Positions 50,901-55,800 are shown, counted from the first letter of the stretch. The stretch: 57,747 nt of DNA from Methylotenera_A sp044228245 (GCA_044228245.1 JBGAVG010000010.1:1-57747); one strand, 5' to 3'. Notes: a model not told the origin generated them from the sequence alone. Numbers and translations: made by a program.

Positions 50901-51714
50901 CGGCTTGCCATTTGAGGAAGACATGGAGGATGTTGCGGAAGCCTTGGCGCAAAAGCTGGGGTACAACATCAGCATCAAACAAAAACGCCAAGAGTTTTTG
51001 TCGGATGTGTTCGGCAATGGCATGGCTAACTTCATCGAGAATGGCATCACTGGCCTGCCTGGTATTCCTATTGATGTGTCTGGCCGACTAGGGATGGGTA
51101 ATTTGATTCCAGGCACAGGATTGCTGAAAACAAAAACCGATCACACCAGAGATGTGCTGGAAATAGCCGGGCCGATTGGTGACTTTGCTAGTCGTGTTGG
51201 TTCTGGCGCTGGGCGCATATTATCGGGCGATGTTTTGGGTGGCGCACTGGAAATGTCCCCTGTTGCTATACGCAATGCGGTTAAAGGGATAGATATGGCC
51301 AGCACCGGCATGTACCGCGACCAGAAAGGCTACAAGGTGCTAGACACAAACCCTGTTGAAGCCGCATCAAAAGCGATTGGGTTTCAGCCGCAAAGCGTGG
51401 CGCGCATCCAAGAAGCTAATGCGGTGAATCAGCAGCAAAAGGCGTTCTACAACTTGCGTGCCGGAGAGATTCGCGGGCTGTGGGCGCAGGGTATTTTTGA
51501 GAAAGACGCATCCAAAGTGGCTGATGCGCGCTCGCAGATTGCTGACTGGAACGCAAAAAATCCCGATCAGCGCATGTTGATTTCTATTCCATCCGTGATG
51601 CGGCGCGTGAAGGAAATGAGTAAAACCAAGGATCAGCGCATTGCAGCTTCCGCGCCTCGCGTCATGCGGGCAAAAATGCGCGATGATGTAGCTGAAATAC
51701 TCAACGAGCGATAA
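35956..51714 (+). CDS. Giant polyvalent virion protein, 5,252 aa
   Basis: Visible parts, in order: two FDPDAYL motifs (3-9, 24-30); a Gly/Ala-rich hydrophobic segment (about 151-191) that could insert in membranes; a DdrB/ParB-like domain (about 616-860, with LKALNNGRTAGIQAAY); and a RadC-type JAMM domain with H1838, H1840, D1851. HETSH follows at 2069-2073, then an LPD1-like domain (about 2990-3228) with HEWFH at 3078-3082, and HEWVH at 3360-3364. An ADP-ribosyltransferase-like domain follows (about 3498-3850, YGWGLYF at 3526-3532), then FKEWFGDW (3900-3907), a second such domain (about 3927-4040), HEVGVH (4146-4151), PLSRFG (4579-4584) and an LPD38-like end (about 4870-5095). Polyvalent proteins are ejected with DNA to block host defence; which domains are active here is inference. 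Confidence 0.85.
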   Translation: MSFDPDAYLASKLPSTTGGATEEFDPDAYLSSREDLQDGPLDRGIKNTGFNSKMSAQLVLNDTQGLANTVKEAHEYNQANPGMPEGKKLYDAYEKGDGFWDGVGNTVKQIGDDYTEAKGFIPGVKKIGRDIRAMGEGVITQLPNAVAPMVGTFGGAALGAAAGSEVPVVGNVAGAVVGSLVGGSAGNALVEGGGQVQDGLQKAGIDASDTQAVKAYLDENRGQLLKQTGIKGGVLGVVDTVTGGAAHALLTGPLKSATTRALTALGIDEADHAAVAAAKKSGAIDALVKNDEKYLAAQKGAENIARNAGAAALEPVGEFTGEYFGQGLASDDWDTKNAGLEALSSIGQSAGTFGVQKAIQYGMSQGGAQNATEPSDNPTNPNPANPGSGDGAGVDPLARPDEARSRKQQIQKEIDLIQSKGSDATQEDLDREKRLNQQLMFEEANERIAQEKIKVNGQQNLTNNSDGAGQDAINLSEIAGQLPPQKPSERMGLDPNAGALSDAAALSVDSGASGNFFLPGEDVIPWDDPVATNGTEQVNPASQWDAMDATQRASVLTSVDGMSDRNGNPNVIANRLSQLNWHNMPLGAQEKVNSAITANVAAPVNNLMQQQEELQPASSIYADQENQNRDRGRADSLVQMAGIKNDPDYDRLGRSQSPSTGAPMVFAPKETLNNLTVIGHPETVTGSDGRKIQTQYAVVEASELQASHDVSGNQNPVYSSELPAGNLKALNNGRTAGIQAAYTSGNADNYKAALIGDAARLGVDPNAIAAMKQPVLVRTYDEANNKGDMGAWSNASEGLRLSAAEQANNDARVLGDLHDVVLDDDGKFSPTKNMNLIHRFVNSLPSNEASALRKRDGSVNLPAVEKRIQHAMLAIGFNNDDLINAATEDTEQSRNLMSALTQSAAGFAKLPAEAAIGTKRLVVRAAEMYQKARESGTSVEQLGRQQDLMGGYSAHEEAIADYMEKNIRAPKKVAMVLGWLADYEHQAHQSQGSMFGDDLEATKDAAIAYANQRIKQELGNDAKPIREQPATTPQQPATDHGRGTGATTGAHEGATERAGRSGGAAFGLTSQTEQQLAEQEAAQAAAKEEAAQREKAAQDKANADAEVGQFTLTGSDRAADVAAAQGQQDIFSGGRREPETPDHATRWQSMSIEDRKAVLKQEGGWPTQSNGLSVIGQQLAQQDWSKLPSGMRDKIQGLMDKTESSQQKTQPAPKQNPETKAVLEEKPEAVQQKANDILREGFSDEQYRMDSMQTRQKIADKLKSAQVSDEKGIKALTQLWMARVVVGAKQLNMLPSEYYSRFMEGEIKRSDAKNKNDVLYSGKAVGHIEPSIENLSKDIVRKNPIAAAFAALASKSNIFRFGRSITATSIDGIANQLNKDAGISFRVSRDPQSHPYHAAKYQETLESVDSDGNTTGKIHLYELRGGKGKQHFVEIDSARGTQGSLLYQAAFAWAHQNGSRLVPDPDGVSEINELRRTEAAISSALRFGTTKHIGMHGNAWTWLLPNNQASIVDSMAPGFDANLLTETDKTKQAENNERSLEAADALKKINSQWSLADTQESYYANLDMMLNASRFMAEARAPSLREYNFDDNFQLIHQAPDGAIQTGQEAIDLLNNLASINNRKGVGLSTALRTALARKLGESGANRQIVDFLSADLQREVNASDEKILRENGQSASDFTWRALSDALVDDAAQSEIAKGLFYQTRKAKDRQLVLFPPAGEDIQRDKGREAAEGLDGNMERAARASGVFATVVGDAEAKRVDVGFSRLDSPAKVAAATRFLAKNPQEVLLVVVTDKDGKPLSMLRHTIGLKDSSQVDPGIVAGWAASVHGGKNVWLSHNHPSGVSELSNADRRISDVIGDLLDGSGLSYHGVMAVTHTGEYAYAGNETTERGDIPDPHEVAQASVVERELIKTGKLSDKQISSPADAKDETRRVSNRQQGIVLMDTQNRIVGFLPVSFESSSAIRGTETHGDILRAINTSNAFSVILYSPYGDKKIIDGADNIATMLDKAGVRVLDVIAAEESFSEKGKNFGNKGRFLQEREDSHGGYFNPKNREIGLSEKSDASTFLHETSHLFLETQIEMAGMENAGAVVKHDADTVLKWFGISGNTLQERLAAWNAMTLEEKRPFHEQYAESNEQYFMEGKAPSKDLQSAFDNFRRWMKQVYKTIKKFLASNEGAKLNDDIRAVFDRLLATEEQIQEMEKARNAKALAGEKPLLANKAETKAFEAAANAVVENAAAGKSEVGKAKEPASILNTSKSKYIAAQAKEQGIKKGSPGYDAAIKKLEAAYGEDLNKALAALPFDQFHEWNVKDGSKSENMNRKAWEALREEYGTEDVSGSNVEPVSDTKTEMDRLAKEREELTGRAEEWESRIDAMTDEQAKGLFDAMNLAGSKSLDIKEALKEEHPDDLDEGYEELKQSNKTDLVASKKEAAKPVSTTNRNEFSIERYDREKDEIVTDRFERGEYVRAMISNNKSTFGEIDGVSHARNKVSIDGVWYGFGSIYKAERPAEPEKKNMAPLSKVIEKANEKYGEGLTEFDRVPEQYSGSKTPAKTSTVSPSSSPEEGQVSQRKTLEPGDVFVTLSGRHTTPFPKYSLKPSAGQSTKDDKKILAWLKENAIAEAQARDDKFNLLQFEGLNINNWSTADGYSVNLYMFGDEHGELAPFRVDETRPSSSKENAKRDANASGTRQNAKQEPKNATNKIEDFGEKLEGARKDYAQKLKEAKAVDVAAVPLSQSWPEPNYDKLLKEGVDPLIVGFARALREQMPPKPKKDWKLKGWVDQVKYMRTFAEELLSGEIAPESVVQTLNPKNEKETTLGRLATRMLGKAEMYKALGHEASLKDFDMRVGTFDSFMGESYSPAKRVYYVEKDKRRPVAWGETLEEAVSAFVKKQSESAPTTSGKKTEFGLWREGHSGQYFFGKKLGKNYVKLKRFNTLEEAKAYKKTEGFQEEMEALLEKYKTIPFERRKENEPRVGDDHRNGAAVTPEAFSEAFKFRGVQFGNYVEGSRRQQDLDNAYDALSDLAAALDIPTQAISLNGKLGLAFGARGKGGKNAAAAHFEPEKVVINLTKESGAGSLAHEWFHALDNYFAKLDGGTGEFVTNGDVNPLVPNIRPEVLAAFNDVIKAINDSGMPKRAEQLDGRRSKDYWSSREEMAARAFESYIIGKLHEQNAANDYLANIVGEDYWKADEALAGRENADTYPYPTVSEMESIGKAFDHLFDTIQTKEGDDGNVALFNRNGNDAESQQELRDEKEQTFASGLPHNLPAEETTASRALENKINEWRARRGDIGRVRVREVSAVSLPKQLHRALARFTDTTGTRVVLFRNLTPEVDDFGGVNFRDGTLYINENSQNPITLTAAHEWVHNLKKTNPSAYQELENEVRRQGRLDAWHERNIKEEGFDRGRDHAIEELTAAAVSDALTDPVFLQKLAERDQSAFRRIAKAFLEFLKTLTTSWKDQGSNAYLQDVEAFRDKLVQVLDELPVAKQRPGVIKALFLRVFHGTPHRGIEQEGFKLNKIGTGEGAQAYGWGLYFAGNKEVAEYYRETLAIGKGGNNFRQMAVDALAAEGVSVDDDSALTVFQRFAMEMTGKGGKPASYARKVQNASAPMRAYDTAAIGRALQTYVEAENKGQLYKVEIPEDDTYLLWDKPLIAQSEKVKAALRSMDNRVTFGKDRESVKQWIKITGDIPPEMRAMTGGALYSHIAGKLNARHDSPKTGSQQASEYLQSLGIPGLRYLDGVSRHRPLKDIKREFLAELPEDADFADVVELLGTGALSPKNEALVRALAADEWLGFDYPAQAISAALSKELSNFDASLALRQAVADAQEGGTHNYVIWDENLLTPEAAKIEPMFSRESDDETLRKEFSDTDKAYGGEVAYEKAKADGKTKLNYRQWVQVRTPRFKEWFGDWENDPKNASKVVAPETGEPMVVYHGTDAEFTVFQPSSDGVYGPGAYMTKYGGDASTYGSNVMPVYASLQNPYTATPGEARRAKKEGGTKAWSRAIQDKGHDGIVLQDMSVVVAFRPEQIKSATGNSGAFDGSNPDIRYSRQNEVSGFSVADIKDSLSKTFGHAADKLQRLGLVTVVQTEKEAMDLAYKARAVKAGKDLSDFDVKYSETGDVQGFYDKQTGKSFLVADNLTDETASSVLVHEVGVHMAADTTNPRGKQAMDKMIQRAGNLLKLEKSAFMDSVRQRMKEAGETSNEEAAAYIAEEYETNRANAPSAVVQWVKDFIAAVRGWLFQHGVIVKDNMLTAADIAAIARSNVKQIAKENAHNNGAETQYGQMENGENIAILNYSRAAVKQYANRAASELNKTFSSPNTLNWWHKTVGTMYNLAERSPAFKRVFDAAQGFIDDVSHYANDAADFAPTILPKLEKWSDIAKTSIASADNKAIEKPIHEGTLAWRRREDGSPVKVEDLIKESKTLSTDDKIARLLRSKKLQHGVLKMWQGMSPENLQKRVDSFYDKHLLKAGVVWSDSELKQMFGLNDKQVGLYKEYRAAIDRSLDTLARADMLRFVGEDAKDIKDAVMDADNIRDAAAMLTQHLMRKAKEDTDREKLLMELVHGIHERHDKVNELQKEGYAPLSRFGKYTVDVVDPDTGERQYFSMFETKREANAMAEAMRKEFGDKAVSQGTLSDEAYKLFSDMSPETLELFGNMLGLESTGDNTQDIAFQEYLKLTKTNRSAMRRLIHRQGIVGYSQDMPRILANFVYSNARQTAAGLNMGEMGEALNAIPKAQGELKDAAIRLADYVKNPREEAQAVRGLLFAQYLGGSVASAMVNMTQPFAVSFPYLTQFTSVKDSAAQLGRAAKELAQRNPKYDPELTAALHRAVEDGVVAPQEIHQLMAQARGSGTLSIGDGTKTGEAAAAAKNAVSKLAFGWGKVFSMAEQVNRQMTFVAAYRIAKAKGMDNAEAFARKAVVDTQFQYSKANKMQWGRGAVGGTLMTFKTYSIAYVELLHRMYTQGGPEGKRAALLALGVLMLMGGASGLPFEEDMEDVAEALAQKLGYNISIKQKRQEFLSDVFGNGMANFIENGITGLPGIPIDVSGRLGMGNLIPGTGLLKTKTDHTRDVLEIAGPIGDFASRVGSGAGRILSGDVLGGALEMSPVAIRNAVKGIDMASTGMYRDQKGYKVLDTNPVEAASKAIGFQPQSVARIQEANAVNQQQKAFYNLRAGEIRGLWAQGIFEKDASKVADARSQIADWNAKNPDQRMLISIPSVMRRVKEMSKTKDQRIAASAPRVMRAKMRDDVAEILNER
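39014..39184 (+). CDS. Possible nested ORF, 56 aa
   Basis: Inside the giant gene, in another forward frame, an ATG at 39014 is preceded by AGGAG with a 7-base spacer. It encodes a hydrophilic peptide ending with an amphipathic helix (ITAEERARQLAHMKALLSGL, then DEVAEQHLASQAKQ). In the main frame this stretch is low-complexity linker. It could be an internal gene or the remnant of a separate gene fused by frameshift. Evidence is limited to the ribosome binding site and composition. Confidence 0.25.
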   Translation: MTQNPSENNQQQPPNNQQPITAEERARQLAHMKALLSGLDEVAEQHLASQAKQNSN

Positions 51715-51715
51715 G

Positions 51716-51731
51716 CCCCTGTAGGGTTTGG
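51716..51731 (+). repeat. Intergenic motif CCCCTGTAGGGTTTGG, copy 3
   Basis: This matches the copies before the terminase and internal virion genes with one extra T. It lies right after the stop of the giant gene and 40 bases before the next ATG. Confidence 0.6.
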
Positions 51732-51771
51732 TTTTACTTCCGCAACGCTAAATACTGCCGCCTGAATCAGA

Positions 51772-51987
51772 ATGATTGGTGGCGGTATGAGGGGCGTGGA
51801 AAGCATCGTAAGAGCGCAAGACGGCACAGAGTTGATGCTGGACAGTTGGGCGCATGAATACACTTACAGCGATGGAAAGATTGTCACGGACACGGTGACG
51901 GACTTTCAAACCGGCATCCAATACAGAAAAACATTCACTTGGGATAATGGGGCGCTCACCAACGAAACCTGCTGGGTGAGATTATGA
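51772..51987 (+). CDS. Unknown small late protein, 71 aa
   Basis: The family is not recognised. The protein is beta-rich with TVTDFQTGIQYRKTFTWDNG near its end. The ATG at 51772 has no strong ribosome binding site; the ATG at 51787, preceded by GGTGGCGGT, may be the real start. It overlaps the next gene by 4 bases (ATGA). It could be part of a fibre or its chaperone system. Confidence 0.6.
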   Translation: MIGGGMRGVESIVRAQDGTELMLDSWAHEYTYSDGKIVTDTVTDFQTGIQYRKTFTWDNGALTNETCWVRL

Positions 51988-52661
51988 GTCTTTCCAGGTT
52001 GATGGCTGACCTCGCCAAATTAGGCATTGCCCCAAGTGGCGGCGGTTTGTCTTACAAATACATTGGCACATGGGCAGACAAACCTGATCCCAGCACTTTG
52101 CAGTATGGCGATTTAATTTATATCACCAATCACCCCGAGTATTTCGGTAGTGTGTGGTCGGCATTGCCGCTATTTGGGGTATATGTGCCGCAAACAGGCA
52201 ATTTATTTATTGCAGCGAAGTACAGTCCAAGCGATTCTGATGATTCCGGTATAGACCAAATTTTGCAATCAGCAAATATACCTGCTGCGTTTTTGTTTGA
52301 TGGCGCGCCTTTAGACTTCGATATTTTAATCTCTAAATCAGGCACAACAGACAGCGCTACAGTTAAATTACGACTTGGTACAGAGGGTGATTTATCCGAT
52401 CCAGTGATTGCTACATTTTCAATGAGTGCCGCCCAGCGAAAATTGCGATTAACACCATCTGCGCAAATAACATCACCAACAACGATCAACTGTCAGCCTG
52501 AACTCGCAACAGATAACGCATCAAACAATGCGTGGCTTGCTGATGCAACCATCCCGAACATCTCAAACGCGCTGAAAATCTCTTTGTCTGTGCAGCTTTC
52601 TGGTACAACCGATACGGCAACCGTGCATAGTTTCTATGCCATCCAGCGAGGATTTGGCTGA
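51984..52661 (+). CDS. Probable tail fibre or spike-related protein, 225 aa
   Basis: The N-terminus (MSLSRLMADLAKLGIAPSGG) is followed by KYIGTWADKPDPSTLQYGDL, a pattern found in proteins of tail-fibre loci. The C-terminal two thirds is a beta-rich domain (FLFDGAPLDFDILISKSGTT). It is coupled to both neighbours by overlaps. A role in adsorption is inferred from pattern and position. Confidence 0.6.
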   Translation: MSLSRLMADLAKLGIAPSGGGLSYKYIGTWADKPDPSTLQYGDLIYITNHPEYFGSVWSALPLFGVYVPQTGNLFIAAKYSPSDSDDSGIDQILQSANIPAAFLFDGAPLDFDILISKSGTTDSATVKLRLGTEGDLSDPVIATFSMSAAQRKLRLTPSAQITSPTTINCQPELATDNASNNAWLADATIPNISNALKISLSVQLSGTTDTATVHSFYAIQRGFG

Positions 52662-52810
52662 TGATTATTGTGCAGACATTGGCTGAGGCAAATGAGATAC
52701 AAAACAAAATCCGCACGCGCAAAGTTGCGAACGGTTATGCAGTGTATGTGCGTGGGGATGTTGTGCCACCACTACCGCATCAAGACAACAATGTGCCGCT
52801 TAATTTTTAA
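52661..52810 (+). CDS. Unknown 49-aa protein
   Basis: The ORF encodes MIIVQTLAEANEIQNKIRTR, then KVANGYAVYVRGDVVPPLPH and a short tail. It starts right at the stop of the previous gene (TGATG). It resembles short C-terminal peptides in fibre loci of other phages but has no recognised family. It is not in long-ORF lists because of its size, but it is well placed. Confidence 0.5.
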   Translation: MIIVQTLAEANEIQNKIRTRKVANGYAVYVRGDVVPPLPHQDNNVPLNF

Positions 52811-52825
52811 CAGAGGAAACAAAAC

Positions 52826-53167
52826 ATGAACGCAGTCAATATCACAGTACCTTTTTTGTTTAATGGCGTACATTACCAAGGCATGTCAGTACACAACGGC
52901 GTAGATTTCGAGCTGCTTGATGTACCTTGCTCTGAGCCTGATCGTGCGATCACTTTGGAGGGTTCTATCTGTATAAACGGCGAGACTGTTCCGGTTTCGT
53001 TGTCCGGCGTTATCCCAGCCGTGCAGAAAAAACTACTTTCAATTACCGGCGCTGAAGAAGGCTCATACCCGAAAGGCGTGTTGGTCAACGGTTTTTCTGC
53101 CGTGAACCCCGACGAGCCAGCACACCCGCTGTATTTGCAGATCGTGCCAGCGTCATCAGCGGAGTAA
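52826..53167 (+). CDS. Unknown late protein, 113 aa
   Basis: The family is not recognised. The ATG follows AGAGGAAACAAAAC. The protein is beta-rich (VNITVPFLFNGVHYQGMSVH) and ends PLYLQIVPASSAE. It is the last gene before the lysozyme and could be a fibre-related or chaperone protein. Confidence 0.6.
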   Translation: MNAVNITVPFLFNGVHYQGMSVHNGVDFELLDVPCSEPDRAITLEGSICINGETVPVSLSGVIPAVQKKLLSITGAEEGSYPKGVLVNGFSAVNPDEPAHPLYLQIVPASSAE

Positions 53168-53171
53168 CACC

Positions 53172-53633
53172 GTGAACAAAAAAGCAGGTTTTGGGTTCTC
53201 GGCAATCATTTTGGCGTGCGGCTTGGTGGCGAACTATGAGGGCTTGGTTCTGGGTCGCTACGCTGATCCTGTCGGGATACCCACCATTTGTTTTGGAGAA
53301 ACTGACAAGGAAGTTGTCAGTTTTAATGTGCTGAACCGCCAGCAATGCACAGCGGTTCTCGGTGCGTCACTCGCGGAACATGCTCGCGCAGTTGCGCCGT
53401 GTATTACCCGTGAAATTAAACCCTATGAGGCGGCTGCTGTTTTGTCATGGTCGTACAACATTGGCGCGGGTGCGGCGTGTAAATCAACGCTAATTAAAAA
53501 GCTGAACGCCAATCAAGAATGGTGCAGCGAGTTGAAGCGGTGGGACAAAGCGGGCGGGCAAGTGCTGAAAGGCTTAACCAAACGCCGTGTGGCTGAGTAT
53601 CAAATGTGTACGACTGGCAAATGGGAGCCGTGA
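53172..53633 (+). CDS. Lysozyme (GH24) with N-terminal signal-anchor
   Basis: The 153-residue endolysin has the T4-type catalytic triad with exact spacing: E23, D32 and T38 (E-x8-D-x5-T) in YEGLVLGRYADPVGIPT. A hydrophobic N-terminus (GFGFSAIILACGLVA) resembles the signal-arrest-release anchors of P21-type lysozymes, which are exported by Sec and released to the periplasm when the membrane is depolarised. Its several Cys residues may regulate activity by disulphides. The GTG at 53172 follows AGCGGAGTAACACC. The spanin genes follow. Confidence 0.9.
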   Translation: MNKKAGFGFSAIILACGLVANYEGLVLGRYADPVGIPTICFGETDKEVVSFNVLNRQQCTAVLGASLAEHARAVAPCITREIKPYEAAAVLSWSYNIGAGAACKSTLIKKLNANQEWCSELKRWDKAGGQVLKGLTKRRVAEYQMCTTGKWEP

Positions 53634-53634
53634 A

Positions 53635-54018
53635 GTGTTGAGTTTTTTTGCTGCATTACTGAACAACTGGCGTGTGGTTTTGTTTGTCGCGCTGATTGGT
53701 TTCCTGACGCTGTTTTTTTCCGTGCAGAAAGCGCGTTTGACTGCCGCACAGAATGCGGCGGATGGCTACCGCGCGGAGTTGCTGCAATACAGACAAGCAG
53801 CAGAGCAGTTGAGCGCGGAATTAGAAGCATCTGAACAACGCGCCAAGTTGACCGATAAGATTTTGTCTGACCGCGAACAAGAAAAAGTGGCGGCGGAAAA
53901 ACGCGCAGAAAAAGAATCGCGTAAATACAAAACAATTCTACGGGAGACACGGGATGCGTGCGCTAATAGTGCTGTGCCTGCTGATGTGCTTGGCTGGCTG
54001 CGCGACAACACGAACTGA
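53635..54018 (+). CDS. Rz: Inner-membrane spanin (Rz)
   Basis: The 127-residue protein has one N-terminal transmembrane helix (VVLFVALIGFLTLFFSVQKA) and a long periplasmic coiled coil (EASEQRAKLTDKILSDREQE), as expected of i-spanins. The start is a GTG at 53635 (GGGAGCCGTGAA upstream), with TTG at 53638 as alternative. The o-spanin gene begins inside it in another frame. Together they fuse inner and outer membranes in the last step of lysis. Confidence 0.87.
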   Translation: MLSFFAALLNNWRVVLFVALIGFLTLFFSVQKARLTAAQNAADGYRAELLQYRQAAEQLSAELEASEQRAKLTDKILSDREQEKVAAEKRAEKESRKYKTILRETRDACANSAVPADVLGWLRDNTN

Positions 54019-54187
54019 AACGATTGTCGCCAAGCCGCCCGCTGTGCTGATGCAGGATTGCCCTGTGCCTGCAGTAGACGCGCAGACATGGGGCGACCTC
54101 CCTGCTGAATTGGTTGAGATGCGTAATGCGCTCGTGAGCTGTAACCGCGACAAGGAAAAATTACGACAATGGGCAGAAACGCTATGA
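53954..54187 (+). CDS. Rz1: Outer-membrane lipoprotein spanin (Rz1)
   Basis: The 77-residue protein starts RALIVLCLLMCLAGC, a lipoprotein signal with lipobox LAGC and acylated C16. The mature part is Pro/Ala-rich then helical. It overlaps the 3' end of Rz in another frame, the usual out-of-phase arrangement. The lipid anchor holds it in the outer membrane, where it binds Rz. Confidence 0.88.
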   Translation: MRALIVLCLLMCLAGCATTRTETIVAKPPAVLMQDCPVPAVDAQTWGDLPAELVEMRNALVSCNRDKEKLRQWAETL

Positions 54188-54528
54188 ATGATTGCGCCGG
54201 AACTTGTGAGGACTTCGACGAGCGGCTGAGACAAGTCGAGCATAACGATATTCGCTTCGCTGAGGCGTTGGAAGGTATCAAGAAAAACACCGACGAATTG
54301 CTGTCTGTTGCCCGTCAGCAGGTGCGGTTAGAAGAGCGGCAAATTTCTCAAGGACAAGCCTTAGATCGTATGTTCAAAACGATGGAAGAATCTAACAAAA
54401 TATTTGATGCGCGTCTTAGGCTGCTTGAAACGAACGCGCCGACGAATAACCTGGCAACCAAATGGATTTTTGCTGGTGTTGCTGCCGCGATTTCTGCCGC
54501 TGTGACATGGGTGGGGCGGCATCTATGA
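54184..54528 (+). CDS. Holin candidate with C-terminal membrane helix
   Basis: The 114-residue protein is a helical coiled-coil protein (RLRQVEHNDIRFAEALEGIK) ending in one transmembrane helix (WIFAGVAAAISAAVTWVGRHL). This resembles XhlA-type lysis proteins. It overlaps Rz1 by 4 bases (ATGA). A single transmembrane helix would fit a pinholin-like partner of the signal-anchor lysozyme, but no true holin family can be named. Confidence 0.6.
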   Translation: MNDCAGTCEDFDERLRQVEHNDIRFAEALEGIKKNTDELLSVARQQVRLEERQISQGQALDRMFKTMEESNKIFDARLRLLETNAPTNNLATKWIFAGVAAAISAAVTWVGRHL

Positions 54529-54917
54529 GAAAGATCAGCTATCGTCGTTTCGACCACCCAAAGTACCGATTCATTCTGTCGGATGCGCTGCGACTGGATA
54601 CCAATATCATCGGGCGTGCTTGTAAAACGGATTGGATCGAGCTGGATCGCAACGGCGTGATGACTCTATCTGCGGGTTACGCATGGGACGGCGCAAGTGG
54701 CACTGCGATCAACACGAAAAACAGTGTGCGTGCGAGTTGCGGACACGATGCGCTGTATCAGTTGATCCGTTTGGGATTGCTGCCGCGCACCAAGCGACTG
54801 CAAGCGGATAGCGATTTGCGGCGCTGGCTCATCGAAGACGGGATGTTGGAACTGCGCGCAAACCTGTGGTTCTTTGGTGTGCGCTTGTTTGGCGAGTTTT
54901 ATATCAAGCGATCATGA
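54525..54917 (+). CDS. DUF1353-family protein
   Basis: The 130-residue protein has the DUF1353 pattern: LSAGYAWDGASGTAINTKNS, GHDALYQLIRLGLLPR and a C-terminal ADSDLRRWLIEDGM. Such proteins are common near phage lysis genes and have no proven function. The ATG at 54525 overlaps the previous stop (ATGA) and its own end overlaps the next gene. Confidence 0.85.
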   Translation: MRKISYRRFDHPKYRFILSDALRLDTNIIGRACKTDWIELDRNGVMTLSAGYAWDGASGTAINTKNSVRASCGHDALYQLIRLGLLPRTKRLQADSDLRRWLIEDGMLELRANLWFFGVRLFGEFYIKRS

Positions 54918-55111
54918 CCAAGAAGATGAATTGCAAAAAGTGCGGAGGATTGATGAAGCGCGGCGTGGCGCTCGAAAACATCATGTCCGGCATTCCAGAT
55001 TTCCATGATCAACGATTGGCTGTTACTCTATCGCCAACTGGTCGCGCGCGCCTTGTGGGATGTTTGAAGTGCGAAACATGCGGCTACAGTGTTTCAAAAG
55101 CTGATTTGTAA
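54914..55111 (+). CDS. Zinc-ribbon-like protein, 65 aa
   Basis: The N-terminus has MNCKKCGG and the C-terminus GCLKCETCGYS, giving two CxxC pairs for one zinc ion. It is the last rightward gene, coupled to DUF1353 (ATGA). The function is unknown; a nucleic-acid or protein-binding role is possible. It converges with the leftward gene that ends at 55126. Confidence 0.68.
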   Translation: MTKKMNCKKCGGLMKRGVALENIMSGIPDFHDQRLAVTLSPTGRARLVGCLKCETCGYSVSKADL

Positions 55112-55125
55112 CCCTCGCGCGGCGT

Positions 55126-55431
55126 TTACGCACAATATATGCAACTCATTGATAGCATTACATTTCGATAAGCCTCCGTGAGCGCATGTTCAGACTCTAG
55201 CCAAGAATCAACATCCTCAATAATCGCCAGCTTCATGCGGTTGATTTCGTGAGCTGGGTTCTTCATGCCTGCGCAAGCGTTCACACAATCAACTATCCTG
55301 CTGGCGTTTTCCTCAGCCTTTTCCTGCATAATCTCAGCCAACATCTCGATTTTATTTTCTTTTGATGCGACATACCACATTCCATTCACTGATTCGCCGC
55401 ACTCCCACGGCTCTGACGTATGTCTACTCAT
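55126..55431 (-). CDS. Small phage protein at the array border, 101 aa
   Basis: The protein MSRHTSEPWECGESVNGMWYV... with ASRIVDCVNACAG is of a type often found among small early phage proteins. The ATG at 55431 follows GTGGAAAACGAC. It lies outside the first complete cassette, next to the half attC at 55443-55462. Its stop is 15 bases from the convergent zinc-ribbon gene, so it is the last gene of the leftward transcript. Function unknown. Confidence 0.68.
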   Translation of the reverse strand: MSRHTSEPWECGESVNGMWYVASKENKIEMLAEIMQEKAEENASRIVDCVNACAGMKNPAHEINRMKLAIIEDVDSWLESEHALTEAYRNVMLSMSCIYCA

Positions 55432-55442
55432 GTCGTTTTCCA

Positions 55443-55492
55443 CGCCTTCCTCGGAGTTATGCGTCAGTTTTGGGGTATATTAGTAGTTATAC
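55443..55492 (+). other. Array border: attC half plus single R' boxes
   Basis: CGCCTTCCTCGGAGTTATGC at 55443-55462 matches the closing half of the attC at 57595-57655 but has no opening half. Thirty bases on, GTTATAC at 55486-55492 begins the first full cassette. In a normal integron this end of the array would hold attI and the intI gene. Here there are only a half site, a simple R box and a phage gene. Confidence 0.55.
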
Positions 55493-55780
55493 GCATCTGT
55501 TAGCGCCGCACTTTGCGTTCAGCCATTCAATATCAAACTGCTTGCTCGCTGCATCAGGCGTATCCCCAAAAGCGCACACCCCATCTTGCAGATTTTCGCC
55601 GTACAGGGCGCACCACTGATTCCCATCAGGAAACAAGCGCGGCTTTAGCATCATGAATGGGCGCTTTTGTTCAATAGCCACAGATTCGGCTATTCCTGCT
55701 GCTATTTGCCATGAGTATCCGGCCTGAGTTGCTGCATGACATATTGCGTTTGCTGCCATGCTTTGATATTCATCGTTCAT
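55487..55780 (-). CDS. Cassette ORF, unknown 97-aa protein
   Basis: The protein begins MNDEYQSMAANAICHAATQA and contains MLKPRLFPDGNQWCALYGEN, a pattern I associate with small phage early proteins of unknown role. The ATG at 55780 has ACTGGAGAGATAAC upstream. The stop TAA lies in the GTTATAC box at 55486, which is the exact complement of the R'' at 55801. It is the first complete cassette of the right array. Confidence 0.7.
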   Translation of the reverse strand: MNDEYQSMAANAICHAATQAGYSWQIAAGIAESVAIEQKRPFMMLKPRLFPDGNQWCALYGENLQDGVCAFGDTPDAASKQFDIEWLNAKCGANRCV

Positions 55781-55800
55781 GTTATCTCTCCAGTATCGGC

